The translations under genes and the position numbers were made by a program. 64,000 nt of DNA from Chaetorhynchus papuensis (Eukaryota; Chordata; Aves; Passeriformes; Rhipiduridae): positions 248,001 to 312,000 of the forward strand of contig VWYX01000763.1 of the NCBI GenBank assembly GCA_013396525.1, written 5' to 3'. Positions 50,101-63,920 of the stretch are shown piece by piece (positions within the stretch are counted from its first letter, which is position 1; every line of letters begins with the position of its first letter). The notes beneath the pieces are model-generated. The model was not told the DNA's origin. It did not search any database and worked only from the letters and a program-made list of their open reading frames with translations.

Positions 50101-53100
50101 TAACTCTTCTGAGTGTCTGTTTAGTTTCCACATATTAGACATGAATAAACAACGAGCAACTTTCAGGCCAAGACCCATCGGGTTTTGCAGCCCTCAGCTG
50201 ACAGTTCCACCATCTGCCCAATCTCTGTTGGCAGAAGTGAGAGCTCTTGTATGAAAAATGCTTGGACCAAATCAAAATTGCAGATATTTGACATCTGCCA
50301 GTCTTCAAAAGCAGAGTGAGTATTACAACGTTGTCTTATTTTTCAGTTGTAAAACAAAAATACAGAACATCTACCACCCTGTAGCTGACTCTGTACTGCT
50401 CCTAAAATAACCAAACCAGTTACCCAAAAAGCACTGGGGTTCAGCTGTCAGTCAGAACATGTAAATGTCAGAAGCCAGTATACAGCAAAACACATCCTGG
50501 CAAAAAATAAAAGCAGGATGAGTGGGCAATGCTGACAAGTGACGTGAATTTGTATTGGTTTTACTAATCCATTCAGGAGAAAAATGTAGTTGAAGTATCT
50601 TGGTATGGTATGTCTTTTTTTGGCCTTGAAAAAGAAGATTTAAGCATGATTTCAAAACTTTCTGTTTAGAAATTTCCTGTGAAGTTATCCTTTAGAAAGT
50701 GGGAGGAAAAGGAGCTTAAAATTAAATGAAACCATTTCAGAGCAAGCAAATAATTTTTTTCAATAGGAACTGAAATCCTTTTATCACGTCCTTCTGTGGT
50801 ATTGGGAGTTAAGTCCTCTTTAACGAATAGCAAACACCACTAATAACTATTTTTGTGTTCAGTTTGAAATACCTTATTACAACTCTAGTTTATTATAAAG
50901 AGTAAACAACCACTGTAGATATTCCACTTAGCATATTTGTGAAATGTAATATGTTCAAAGCACCTGAAAAATACAAGAGTTAAACTCTGGAGTTAGGGGG
51001 TTTAAATAAACCAAAAAATGGTGCTGCTTTTCCATTAGCAACTCTTACTGCAATGGTATCCTAAGATTATAGAAAAGTTTAAGTGCTCGCTTGCACTTGA
51101 AAGAAAAAGAAAAAAAATCTTTGCACACCTTTGCTTGTTGTCATGATGATTTCTGGAGTTTTTAATCTTTTTTTTTCCATATTATAACTGGCCTTGCAAC
51201 TTCTGGTTGCAAACGTGAAGAAATAACAGGGTATTTACGTCCTGTCTCTACCTGCTGCTTGTCAGGGCATTGTATTGACTGCAGTAAAAACTGGCTCATT
51301 GTGACACCAGACTGAGAGCCCTCCTGTGGGCAACCTCCCTTCCCAATGTACTGTAATCCCAGTTAGTGAGGGCTGCCCCTGGGGACAAGGCTGGGTTTGT
51401 TCTCTTGGTCTATTCCAGCCATCTGCCAAGAAAAGTATCGACCCTCGTTCCTGTTCTGGTAGTGAGGGTTGAGTCATGCTGAAGAATATAATCAGCAGCT
51501 ACTCTGGGCTATAGTTGCATGGTTTTAAACCAGTGCTAAGAGCTCAATCTGTGTGGTGTCATAGCACGTTTCTGACACGTTTCTGAGTATGGAAACTGGC
51601 TGTAGCAAGAGGCCTTCAAGATTATTTCCTCCTACATCTATGTTTGTGGAGCTGTTGTGAACTTCAGTTATTGTTTACCTGTGCTTTGGGAGTTGCTGCT
51701 TATCTGAAAAGATGTAAAGCTTCATGATGGTTCCTTGGGGAGGATTTCCTTACTGGTCTCATCTTCAAGTTTGGCTCCATCCTTTGAAGTCCCTGTTGGT
51801 CAATCTGCCCCAACCTGTGAAGGTCTATCTCTCTTCCATCAACACTGTCATTTCTAGTCTACAGCAAGATGAAGAAACAAATGAAAAAAGCTACTTGGGT
51901 TTCTAAACATTTGAAAGGCTATCTAGAGTAGCCCTATAGAATTGGGAGGTTCAGAGTGCAGTGAAAGACAGGCATCCCTGATATCTTATCCATGTTCTGT
52001 CACAGGTGGATGGTGAGTAAAGGTCTCTTGGACCATTTCAAAATTAATTTTTCATTTTCCCCTTTCAAAACAAAGCAATAGCTTTAAGGTTAAATGTGTC
52101 CATAATCCATTTGACTCTATTGGAGTATTGTTTCAGTACTTTCAGTGGCTTCTGTGTGCAGAACATTTGTTAGAAATTTAAAACTGAGTTTTAAATTAGC
52201 ACTTGGTAAGGTGTTAAACTGTGCACCTTCTAAACAATAGCTCTGAACCTCCAAATAATGCAGGATTAGAGCATAGATGTATTCTTGTCTCTTCTCTGTA
52301 TGTTTGGGCTTAAGCCAACTCAACTCTGTAAGCTTCACAAAGTAGCTTCACATATATATCTTGCATATATAATATTTGCATATATAGAAGCCCCCTGCCT
52401 CAAAATAACTTTTTGAGGCAAAATCCACCTTGCTGCAGTGTTGTAATTCATAAGTGGTGTGGGAGATAAGTGCCTATAATTGTGTCTTTAATAAGGCAAG
52501 TGGGACAGGCTGTGAAAAGCAACTTTTCAGGTGCTGTGAAATCAGCTCATGCATGTGGCCAAATGGTGAATCTGCTTCCCCTGTACCAAAAGGACTGTAT
52601 TAAGCTGAGTGAGTGATAGCCCTTCTCTTAAAGAGCTCCCTGACAGAGCCAGAGCTACCCCTAACATCAGCAAAACAGTGTCTCTGTGTGCATATGACCT
52701 CTTGGTACACTCGTGGGCTAAGGCATCTCCTAACATACTTCAGATGGAGTCCATGGGGAGGAGGTCACCAAATGGCTTTTGAGTCCCTGGTTGTTCTTCC
52801 CCTCAGAAGGCAGCTGTGCAACTGCAGCCTGGAGAGAAATATTGCAGCCCATGGTGAAATTGCCCCATCTGCTCCTTGCTGCAAGTCCAGGGAGCAAGAA
52901 AGCTCAATTCTCTTCCTTGAGAACATGGTTGTTTGTTATCACTATGGAGTCTAACTGTTGCCAGGGCCTGTTACTACAATAAATAACTCCACAGAAAGCT
53001 TTCTTCTTATGTCCTGGCATACAGACATCATTGTCCTTGTCCAGACACTCCTCTCATAAGTTGAGAAGGGAGTATGTTTCATCTGTGGAGCTGGGATGCC

Positions 53101-56100
53101 GGTCTGGGAGTACCAAGTCAGTATAGGCCATCCAGGGTGTTAGTGAACCTCCTGTGGGAACTCAAGCTGTTAGATGAACAAGATACTGTCATGTAAAATA
53201 CACACATTTCAGTGTCTGGTTGAATTTGTTAAGTATACTTCAACACCATTAGCCATGGGAAAAGATCAGTTCTAAATCTGGAATTCCAGGCAGTAAGGCA
53301 AGCTTCTAAATGGGAGAAAATGTCATCAGGAGACGGGGACAGGCTGCGACTAGGGAAAGTGTTTTAAGCATCCTTTGAGATCATTGTACAGTTTCTTGAT
53401 TGCTGTTTGAGTCTGTTCACATCCTTAGAAGTAGATGTCTGTAGGAGATTTAAAAAAAGAAAAAAGAAGCCATAGTTTATACCTTCAAGAGGTTGTTATA
53501 AAAGATGGCAGAGAAATGTTAAGTCAGTGCTTTCAGTTGAAGAGCATGTCTTGGGTCACTTGTGCTGACATCATCAGCTAGTTATAGTTAGAAGAAGTAG
53601 ATTTTTTTTCCCCAAAAATATTTACATGAACCAGACTCTTTGTATGAAATAAGGATTCAAAACCTTTTGAAGGGGAGAAAAAGCTCAAGTAATTGTTAAT
53701 AATGATAAGGAATTTTTTATTTTTAGTTGTTTTGTTTTGGTTTTTTTAACTTCCTGAGGCTCTGGTAACAAATGAATGTCACTTTTTTGACCTTACCCAG
53801 ACTTGAAGTGGCAACATTTCTTTAAAACTTGTCAAATTTTCTGTGTGTATATGAGAAACGGAGATGTTTACGTGCCTAATGTCTTTTTTAAATAGTAAGG
53901 CCAATGGACTTTGAGAATCAAATGAGCCCCACTGCTGAGACAGTGTGACTCCAGCTAAGCGATCGCTCTGGCTGGCTGGCTGCAGGCAGCCTTTTGTGCT
54001 CCTCTTGTCTCCAGTCCAAGCCCTCAGCTGGTCTGGTTGGAAAGCTGAATAAACTCATTCTCATGGCAGGGAGCCCAAAGTGATCTTCCCTGCCCCAGTG
54101 TGCCTTGCTTGACTGTGCAAAGCACTGCCTTAAGGATCCTGCAGGGCTTCCAGGTTCTCTCTAGCGAGTGCCTCTACCGAGCTCGGAGCTCGTGTGTGAC
54201 TGTACCTACCTGGGCCGGCATCCTGGCGCTGCAAGGCACGCTCAAATGTGCACCTGCTGTCTCTTGAGAAACAGCTGTCTTCCAAGACATCTTGTTCTTT
54301 TTTTCATCCCTGATCAGCAGGGACCTGACTCTTGTGTTCAGTCTGAATTCACACAGAATGCAAGTCAAGTAACCTTTGGTGTGGGGTTATTTTGTTGTTG
54401 CTGTTCTGTTTTCTCTTTTTAGCAGATGTTTGCAGGTTGCATGAGGTAATGCTGAAATAAGATTGATGCTTGATGTAGGGCAGAACAGGATGTACAGGTG
54501 AGCTTCTTGTTTGCGTTTTTGATTAAATGCTTACTGTGATGGTGCAGTTCTAAAACTTGGTTTTAAGTAAATAATAGGTGAATTTTAATCTCTTTCAAAG
54601 AAGTGATTTTTATTTGTTCCCTCAAACACAGATAAGGTGATAAAATGGAAATAATGTCACTTATCAAAGTAAGGAAATTGATTAAATGTAAAATCATAGG
54701 CTTTAGCATAGTCAAAAACTAGGTAAGCTTTATGATTTATGCTTTACAAATTGATTATTGGCACATAAAAGACAAGACAAGTGACAGTTTGAAGAGATAA
54801 GAGTACATGGGATGTAACAAGTGGCATGAAATTGGCCCCTGTTAATATTTATGGCAAAGAACTTTCTCGGATCTCAATAGGATTTGTGCACTTAGAGCCT
54901 GAACTTTTAATATCTGACGCACATGATTAAATTGACATGGTGAACAGTATGTTTTTGAACAATCAGAGCTACAGGCTTTCAAGAGCAGACTGCTCTCATG
55001 CTGATGCTGACTGACGATAGAAAATCCTTTCTCTCGTTTTAGCAGCTTTTCATTAATATGTAACATAAGTAAGTTTCAGAACAGTCAAGGCACCAGGATG
55101 TGTGGTATGTGAAAAACTAGAGGATTTTCATAAATACAAATTAAGATATTTGCCTTTAAGAAAACACATGGAATGGAGCCTATGTGAAGCACAACATGGA
55201 AACTGGAGAGAAAGAGGAGCTGTGAGAAGACTAGTAATAGTGAAAAGGGGGGGAAAAAGTGCAGGCCTCTCTATGCCTTATCTTGTGAGAATGGAAACAA
55301 AAGCCAGTCACAGGGATGTGCATGCTGGGGAATAATCACTACAAAATCAGAAAGCGGTTTCTGTAATTGCTAGTGGTATATGGAGGAAATTGAAATGTAT
55401 GAATATTTTAAAATTAGGAGAGTTGTTTTCAAAACTTCCAAATCTGAAGCTGTTTGATGGCTTCCAGGATGCTTGGCAAAACTAAATGGGAGGCAGGACA
55501 TCTTGGTATCTGTGACCTTATCAGCTGTTTCTGATTTATGCACCTAAATTCGTGAGCTGCTGCAGAGAGGGGAGAAAAGTACTATCTATCCATGGAATAG
55601 CATTTCTGCTATCCAGCAAGGCTTTGCTGGTCCTGCTAAGAGACCAATCCCCATTTAGTACTACCACCCTGACATGTATCCAGATAAAAGGCATTCTCCT
55701 AAGGTTTGGAAGCTGACTGCAGTTATTAACAAAACAAAGCTTGGATGATTTGAAAGGGAGAGGCAAATTTTTGACATTTTTAGTCTGGTAACAGTCCTGC
55801 TGACTTTGAACAATAGAAAGTGATGGTGGATTTTTCAGGGACTCTGAGTAGCCATATTGCTCTTTGAGAACAGGACTGAGTAGTCTGGTGGCTAAAGAGG
55901 AAGTGCCCTGACAACTGGTGAGCACAGGTAGTCATTTGAGGGGGGTAGTTTGAAGCCAAAAAGACTGCAAGACTGCAGCCCATACTGTGCCTGAAGAGGG
56001 AAACGGGTGCCCATTTTCCCTGTGCTCTGGTGACTCCCCCTGGGGTGCTGCTGCAGCCCCAAGGAGGAAGCTGTCTGCTAGAGACATGGGTGATGGACTG

Positions 56101-59100
56101 GAGGGGGAAAATCCACCCCAGGAGAGGGGGGCTGCAGCTGGGATTGAGTCTGGAGGCCGGTGGGGGCAGTAGGCAAAAAATGAGCTGGCTTGTGTAACGG
56201 GCAGAAGGAAGGGATAGAGAGAGAGGTCAGGAGGTGGGCTTGGATGCATGGGGTGACTGGAAACCACACGTGTTGGACATGGACCAAAACTAAGCATTTT
56301 TACAACTGAAGTCAAAGCCTCTACAGACTGTACAAGAACTGCTGCACTTCAGTGACTGGCTGCTTAGCTAAATCCAAATAGGCTTTCACACACAGGCACT
56401 ATGTGATGTTTCTTTCCCTTTGGGTTTCTTCTGTTCTCAAATTGAAATCTTACCTGGGTGGTGGTAGATCACTTTGTGAGTGCTTCCATCTTTGTATCGT
56501 TCATGTCATGTCAGGCTCCAGGTACTCCCAGATGGACTAAACAGCTTGCAGAGCCTGAATTTTGACACACAGCTTGATATTTGTAAGACTATGGTGATGG
56601 CTAAAATGGTGGCTGTAGTCAGTGGAGACCTGGCTTGGTTGTGCTTTGCTAAACCAGCTCCAAGGCTGGCTCTCTTGTGTGTGTGTTGTATTTCAGTGCT
56701 GTATGTCATCCAAATGCTGTACGTAATCTCTCCATGGTGACTGCACAGTATTTGTTTCTATTTAAGGAGAGAAAGAGGTCTGGGTTTTCTGCCAGAATTC
56801 CCACTCAGGTAATTACACTTCTGCCTGCAGAATTTCCCTGTAGCTTCAATTGTAGTAGTTGTTCCTCGCTCCTGCTACTAATAAGCGTGAACATAGAACT
56901 GCTGCTGTGTTTTGGGAACACACCAGTGGCTGCTTTGCTGAGGCAACTGAAGTGACCCTGCTATGTATCCTTTATGCTAGACTTGCCCCTAGTAAAGACT
57001 GCTGCATCCAGTCATGCCACTCTGCAGCTCTCATCTTTCTGAGCCTGACTCTGGCATAACAAGTTGGTCTTGATAGTGAGACAGCCAGCTGGAAGCCAAT
57101 GAAAAGATGATTAAGAGCCAAGAGAAAGCCATATGGAGAGAGAGAGGGATTTCTCTTTACAGAGTTATAAGTAAAAGTGTTTATGTCTTTGGATCCCTCT
57201 AGCTGTTTTTTTCCCCTTATTTGCATCAGTTTTATGGGTGGGAAGTGGTTGCAGTTGATTAGCAAATTCTACCAAATCTCTTTAGCTAGAACAAATGTTG
57301 TAAACAGTAGATATTTCAGGCAGCTCTGTCAATACTAAAAATCAACACGCCAACATTGTAATGGTAATAGCACATATGTCATCGTTATTATGCTAATGCT
57401 AACTACAATACTATATATGATACCAACATTATGTGAGAAGTATTGTCTTGCAAAATATAAGAGATATTGACTGAAGGGCCTCTTGCTTCAAATTTACCTG
57501 TTGTAGAGATTTATTTTTTCCTGAACTTAGGACAGCAGAGCTAATAAAGTCCAGCTCAGTCTGGAAAACTCTTCTGCAGATGCTTAATTATCTTTGAAGT
57601 CAAAGTAAACACAGACCTTGTTCACTTGGAGCCTTATACAGAAATTTAAAACAGAGGATGTCCAACATTAATAAGTTAAGACTCATCAAATATAGTGTAG
57701 ATAGTAAACAGAACCAAGACAATTGAACCAAATTATTGATTCATGGAATTCATTCTTTCTCTTCACAGACTGTTCACATGCAGATTGTGTTCTCTTGAAT
57801 GCAGTTCCTATTCAGATTTACTAAATGAATGTTATGGTGAGTGTGTGGGTTTAAAGAAAAAAAAATTCTGTTAACTAATTCTGCATAGATCATATTCTCA
57901 AGATTCAAGCTGTTTCACATATGTTATTGTTTCACTTTCCCTGACTGACTGAATGCTATTCAAGTGAATAGCACTGAAACCCTGCTTGAATTGCTACTGG
58001 GAGTCGGGGTGCTTAAAGTGTTCTCTTTGGAGTTGCAAGCTTCTCATGAACATGGAATAGTTCAAGGAAAGTCTGACAAATGGGAGATGGGAATTTCTGT
58101 TACAGCTTGCTGTTTTCCTTCCTGTCCAGCAAGAAAAAGTTAATTCTGCTAATTACTAGTAGAGTCAGGAACTGCTGCTTAGTTGAGAGCAGGGGATGTG
58201 TGTGAGAGCAGTTGTCCTACTGTAATGTTCAAGGCAACTTTTGCACAGTGCCCTCTTGAACAAGGATTCAGGGTAGCTTCTCATGATTTTAGTTGTAATA
58301 TGGTGAAGTACTGATTGTATGTGTGTAGGTGGGGGGCACACTGATTGTATGGGTGTAAGTTTTGAAGGACTGATCTTCATGGTGTTCAGAACCTCTGTGT
58401 TGTGTCCCACCTTTGCATCCAATCCTCTGCAGAACATAGCTTGCCTGAGAGGTTCAAGAGCTTTTCCTTTCCTATCCAACTAGAAAAAACATCATAAAGC
58501 TGAAGGGTGGTGCTTATCTGAAGTGCATCTGCATCTCTCTTTATGCTTTTCCGCCCTCCCAAGCAACAGCAAAAACTTCCTGCTCCTCTCTCAAGTTGAT
58601 CTCGATGAAAGCTCCTCATGTCTGTTTTAGATCCTTTTGCTTTCAGTCCAAATACACCAGGCCATTTCCATCTTGCTGAAATTGCCTATGAGTCTTTTGA
58701 GTATGTCTGCTGGAATCCTATTTGAATTGGTGGATGTCACCATCTTCTGAGAAAGCTCGTGTTTCTGCCACTGAAGAGTCCTTGCAGACTTCATACCATG
58801 CATGTATGAAATAATTCATAATGGCCTCTGTTCTCCAGAAATATTCAATGCACATTAATTGGGTGGGTTGGGAATAGTTCAGAAGTCTTGCATCACTTTG
58901 GGCTGAGTTGGTCTTTTCCCCAGGCCTTTTCAGACCCAAACCATTTTACCTGGAACGTGTGATGCTAGGTTTGACATCAGATTTTAAGCCAATGAGTAAG
59001 TTCTCAAAGGTACAGTAGAAATTGCCAGGTTTTTCCTCCTAAGCTGTTGAACTGAGCTGAAATACACTTTCCTAAGGGAATACAGGAACCTGGACGTGCA

Positions 59101-59150
59101 AACCCCTACACAGGGGCAAACCAAAGCCCTATCAGTATAGGGAATGCTCT
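47109..59150. other. Gene-free flank between two CR1 copies
   Basis: Mostly AT-rich unique DNA. Local CpG clusters occur near 53.95 kb (AGCGATCGCT) and 54.18 kb (CGAGCTCGGAGCTCG), a G-rich patch at 55.99-56.17 kb, and a near-duplicated unit at about 58.31-58.36 kb. Frames up to 129 codons show no recognisable product. Confidence 0.5.
58310..58362 (+). repeat. Imperfect two-copy direct repeat
   Basis: CTGATTGTATGTGTGTAGGT and CTGATTGTATGGGTGTAAGT occur about 30 nt apart, separated by a G-rich spacer. Confidence 0.75.
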
Positions 59151-59860
59151 TAGAATCATAGAATGTTAAGGTTTGGAGGGGACCTTAAAGATCATCTAGT
59201 CCAAATACCCCTGCCATGGACAGGTACACCTCCCACTAGACCGGGCTGCCCAAGGCCTTAGCCAACCTGGCCTTGAACACTGCCAGGGTTGGGGTATCCA
59301 CAGTTTCTCTGGGTAACCTGTTCCAGTGTCTCACCATCCTCACAGTAAGGAATTTCTTCCTAATCTCTAACCTAAATTTTCCCTCTTTCAATTTGTACCC
59401 ATTAGTACTTGTCCTATTACTACAGTTCCTGACAAAGAGTCCCTCTTTGGCTTCCTTGTAGACCCACTTCAAATACTGGAGGGTTTCTATGAGGTATCCA
59501 CACAACCTTCTCTTCTGCAGGCTGAACAGTCCCCACATACTCCGCCTGTCTCTATAGGTTGCGTCTTACCACTTTTGTGGACTTGCTCCAACAGTTCCCT
59601 GTCCTTCTTATTTTGGGGACCCCATAGCTGGATGCAGCACTCCGGGTAGGGTCTCACCAGAGCAGAGTACAGGGGCAGAATCCCCTCCCTCACCCTGCTG
59701 GCCACGTTGCTTTGGATGCAGCCAGGATTCCTTTGGATTTCAGGGCTGTGAGCACGCACTGTGCTCATGTGAGTTTTTCATCAATCCCCAAGTCTGTCTC
59801 TGCAGGGCTGCTCTCAGTCACTTTTCTGGCCAACCTGCAGATGTTCCCATGTGTGGTCAG
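59151..59860 (-). mobile_element. CR1 LINE, 5'-truncated copy with end of ORF2
   Basis: Read on the minus strand, the element ends in the CR1 tail (plus strand TAGAATCATAGAATG at 59151, then AGGGGACCTTAAAGATCATCTAGTCC). Upstream of that it codes for recognisable C-terminal CR1 ORF2 peptides: EGILPLYSALVRPYPE and ELLEQVHK (within 59487-59768) and KEGKFRLEIRKKFLTVRMV followed by RHWNRLPRETVDTPTLAVFK (within 59236-59538). The two pieces are in different frames, so at least one frameshift separates them. It is younger than the copy at 2.4 kb. The 5' edge is approximate. Confidence 0.92.
59236..59768 (-). pseudogene. Broken CR1 ORF2 reverse transcriptase C-terminus
   Basis: Two overlapping open frames (59768-59487 and 59538-59236) carry consecutive parts of the CR1 ORF2 C-terminal region, interrupted by a frameshift. 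The endonuclease and catalytic RT core are absent, so no active protein can be made. Confidence 0.85.
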
Positions 59861-61755
59861 AAGGATATGTAACAAGAGAATCTCTTGGCAATATTTCTCC
59901 AGTCCTGGGTACAAGCTACAGGAGATGCTGTGCTAGTGGAGAAGGAAGTGTGGATGTACAGATAGCTTCACCTTGAGATTCTGCTCATTGCTGGGATAAG
60001 CCTGTGGTTAGGAGCAAGGTAATGTAAAGGGAATGAAACTGGCCTGTGATCCCAAGCACTTGTATTTGCTGGAATGGACCAGGAATACTCTAGGCATCAG
60101 CCTTGCTTTGTTGCGAAGTGATGCTAGAGCTCCTTTTGTGGGACAGGACAGCTCTGCTCCTGCAAAAGTGCTGTCCCAAGAGAGCACCACCTGGCTCTGA
60201 AGTGACCCAGGTTGGTAGGCAGCCGTGAAGCCTGGGTGAGCTGGTGTCCTTGGTTGTCCTGACTGCAGTTTGGGCTTTGTGAAAGGGCTCAGGAGAAATG
60301 CTGTTGTTTGGAATCTACGTATCTGGCATGCAGTCAAGTCAGTCTCCCTTTGTAACTTTCCTACTCTAGGGGTGAAGGAGATTTGTGAAGTTAATTAGAC
60401 TCCAGATTTGAACTTTCCTCATGGGTGTTGGAAAGTGGCATTCTCCTTTCAGCTTATATGCATATAGAGCTGCTACACATTGGACTTGGGATGCTCCTGG
60501 AATGAGAAACGGAGTGTATGACATATCTATCTGCTTTCCAGGGACTGCCTTGTCAGAGTCTGTGATTCAGCTCTTTGCCTTATGGATTAACTGGGAGTAT
60601 TCAAGTAGTTTTAAAATTTCTTTTAAAACATTTTGCTGAGATGAAGTCTGTGCAGTTAATTAGAGCTCTGCCACTGTTCACAGAATGCTGCCTGTGCTGA
60701 GCAAAGCTCTTCAAACACCTTTTTCCTGAATTTGAACAGGCAAAGCACTGGGCTCTCATGCTTTCTTGGCAGGCAGGAGTGGTGAGGTAAGGAGCTGTTT
60801 TTTCCTGGTGGCATTTCTGTGCTGCTGGGAGCCTGGCTGTGCAGTGAGGTGGAGCCAGCACTCCTCATCTCCTGGGTCTGGTAGAAGCATGGGGCAGAGA
60901 GTGGCATATTGCTTTGCCAAATGCAGTCTGTCCTTACTGGGAGCAACACACAGAGATGTCCTTTTGGCACAGTGGTCAAATACCATTTTAGCAGATGTTT
61001 AATGCAAAATTGTCAGAGCTTCTAAGGATGCTGTGCCACAGCTTTGCTCCTCAGCTCAACAGAAAATTCCTTCAGAATCCTAGGCTCTTTTATCTGGTAT
61101 ATCCCTGGCTCTTTTATCATAGTCCTTTATCCATATTTTAACCCTTTGTGATCACTTCTTCTATACCTTGATTCAGTGCATCCTTTCCCTTTGCCAGGGA
61201 ACATCCCTTCAGCTTCTGTCCTCTTCTGAGTGAGTGGCCTTCATGCTTTGCCTATCCTTGCCCAGAGCCAGTTCTGTTCAGAAATAGATTGATTCAGTTT
61301 TTCCATCTAAATGTGGAATGGTTCAGATTTGTATGTGAGAGCTGAGATCAAAAACTTGTTGTTTGCTTCTACTTAAACAAAATATGTTTTTTAAAAAAAA
61401 TAATCTGAAGATGTTCCAAAATTTCTCCTGAAACATTTTTCACTTTCTTCTCTTTCAAAAAAGATTAGCAGAAACATGGAACTGCTTTGGCAGTTGTGGA
61501 AATAAAATTAAAAAAACATGAGTTAAAATGCAACTGCTCAAGCTTTGGGGGGGCGGAGGCCAAAGAGTGTTTACTAGAAACACACTTGCTGTGTGGCTGG
61601 GACACAGCTTTTTGTTTGGGGAAATATTGCAAATCTATTCACTTTACATATGGACAAGTGGTGATATATCAGTGTGCTGCGTATCGTGCATGTACCCTGA
61701 GTACAGAAATGCCTTGTTCTCAGGAAGCTTCCATCTCTGGAGTGAAAGGCAGCAG

Positions 61756-61765
61756 CTATTTATAG
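61756..61765. promoter_or_regulatory. Palindromic MEF2-type motif CTATTTATAG
   Basis: Perfectly self-complementary match to the MEF2 consensus, 47 kb upstream of RBM24. Only the motif is seen; regulatory use is speculation. Confidence 0.25.
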
Positions 61766-63885
61766 TAGTGTGCTGCAGCATTGCACAGGATGATGCTGTT
61801 TCTCCCGCTCACTTCATGGATGACTTTACTAATCTACTAAGTGAGGACTGATGACAAACCAGCACCACCAGAGGAGCACAGACACAGCTTCATGCTTTTT
61901 TGAAAGGAGTCAGCAAGGTTGTGCTGGGGAGCAGTCTAAAACAAAACAACTAAAATTATTTCACTGGAGAAGAGCTCAAAAAGCTATGCCCTGTAACTGT
62001 AAATGCTTGAAATTCCAGCCGTAGGAAAATGCATTGCAATGCAAAGCCTGGGCTGTTTCTGTCAGGGGCACAGAGATGTGGAAGCTGGTAGTCAGGATAG
62101 AATAGGCCCCCAGCAAGACACTTGCATCTTTACTCCTGCTCAAACCCCTTTCCTGAAGATTTAACAGATTCTTAGACCAGGTACTGCTCTCTCTGTATGC
62201 ATGAGATCTGTGCTGCATTCCTAAGTGGTAGCAACAATCCCACGCTTTTCTGACATGTGTGATCAATTGGAGATGAAATCCTGACATGAAACCTTACAAT
62301 AAAAGGTTGAAGTGGGCTTACACAGTCTTGTCAGGTTGCTGGAGTTCCAAAGTCAGCATTTTGTTTGGGTGATGACACCAGGACCATCACATTTACTCTT
62401 CTGTTGACAGCTGCTCTGCTGATTTCCCTCTGCAAATGGCTTTGGGTTTTGCAAGTGTAACCAAGGAAGAGCTGTGTGAGTGCAACAGAACAGTTTGTTA
62501 CTGCAATAAATGGAAAAAGCAAAATGCAAACATACATTAGAAGTCTTGCCTCCTGTATTTCAATTGCTCATTTTTTTAGAAAAATGGCGTGGCTGATGTT
62601 TGGTGGAATTTTTATACCTTTTCCTAGTGTTCATTTGTGTATTTCTTCACTCCAGACTAACTTCATTATTGTAAAAAAGAAGTTAGTGTGCCCAAGAACC
62701 TGCTGTTGTTGAGGGTGATAATGTGGAATTTGGTGAGTTAGCTACAACAGAACATTATTTCAGGAGTTATCAGAAATAGATACGTAAAATGTAAAAATGT
62801 TTAAACTTGGCAAGAGCATCCAAGATCTGCATTTTCCTGATTAGAAGTGCTAGAGTTACTGTAAAAGCAAAGCATAATTGCAGCTTACTCTGTTTACCTG
62901 TTTTTCTTCAAAACCAAAATATACAAAGAAAAACATTTGAAAATTAAGGATTTCAATGCAGTTTGAGGACCTGTGAAGAACCAGCCTTTATGAATTTTAT
63001 AAAAGCCTTGCTGGGAATGTTTTAGCAATTTCTACTGGTGCGTTTATAACAATGCATAGTGGGAGTGGAAATCATGTTTTGTTGTGCATTTGTGAGCAAG
63101 GATTTTCAGTTGTATTCACTTTATAAAGATGAAAAGCATCGATAAAGTAATTCAGTCATGTTTTGAGCTCTGGAACTTGCATTCTTGCAAAGGAATACTA
63201 CAAATTGATTTCAGACCATTTGGGACTGTGATTTGGTTTGTATCACCTGTCACCATAGATCTTCAGTGCTGTACATAGTTTAACATATGACCAACATAAT
63301 GTGTCTCTTCAGATTAAGGTAAGCAAATGTTCAGCCTTTAAATATCCATGATAATTTCTCCTGTTGTTTACAAGGCACTCCCATTGTGACCATTAAAGGA
63401 AAACATATGGCTTATTGATACAGTGTCAGCTTCTCAAGGTATTTCACATTGTGCCTGTTCTAGAACTGACGGTTATCTGATATGCACTCTGGAAAAAATA
63501 TCTTTAGATGCCAAAACCAGTTCCCAGGTGAGAGCCTCACAGCCAGAAAGAAGTAAAAAGTGCCCTCTGGCCTTCCACCATCAATTACCTCCCCTATCCC
63601 CATGCCATTCTTCTAAGATATATTGATTTATATTTAGCTTCCTCTGAAAGGAATTTCAAGCTTTTAATGCAGTTTGTCATTTTATGCAAACCTTTACAAC
63701 ACAGTTTGCCCTTAGTTAGAGGGTGTCCATGCTGGGTGGTGAAAGAATAAGCACTCTGTCCTTCATAAACTTTACGACAGCCTTTAAAATAACAGTGCTA
63801 GAATAACTTTCAAAGTGTGGCCTTAGTAGTTTTCTCTAAGAGCTCTGACAGGTGAGAACTGGCAGGGTTTGCTGTAATCTTTTAT

Positions 63886-63920
63886 AGCCTTATATTCTTG
63901 CATACAGCCTTATATTCTTG
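63886..63920 (+). repeat. Two-copy direct repeat, period 20
   Basis: AGCCTTATATTCTTG occurs at 63886-63900 and again at 63906-63920. Confidence 0.9.

Noticed and set aside
55536..56315. Two adjacent minus-strand frames of 129 and 127 codons
   Set aside because: Different frames, Pro/Ser-rich low-information translations and no family resemblance; compatible with chance in G-rich DNA.
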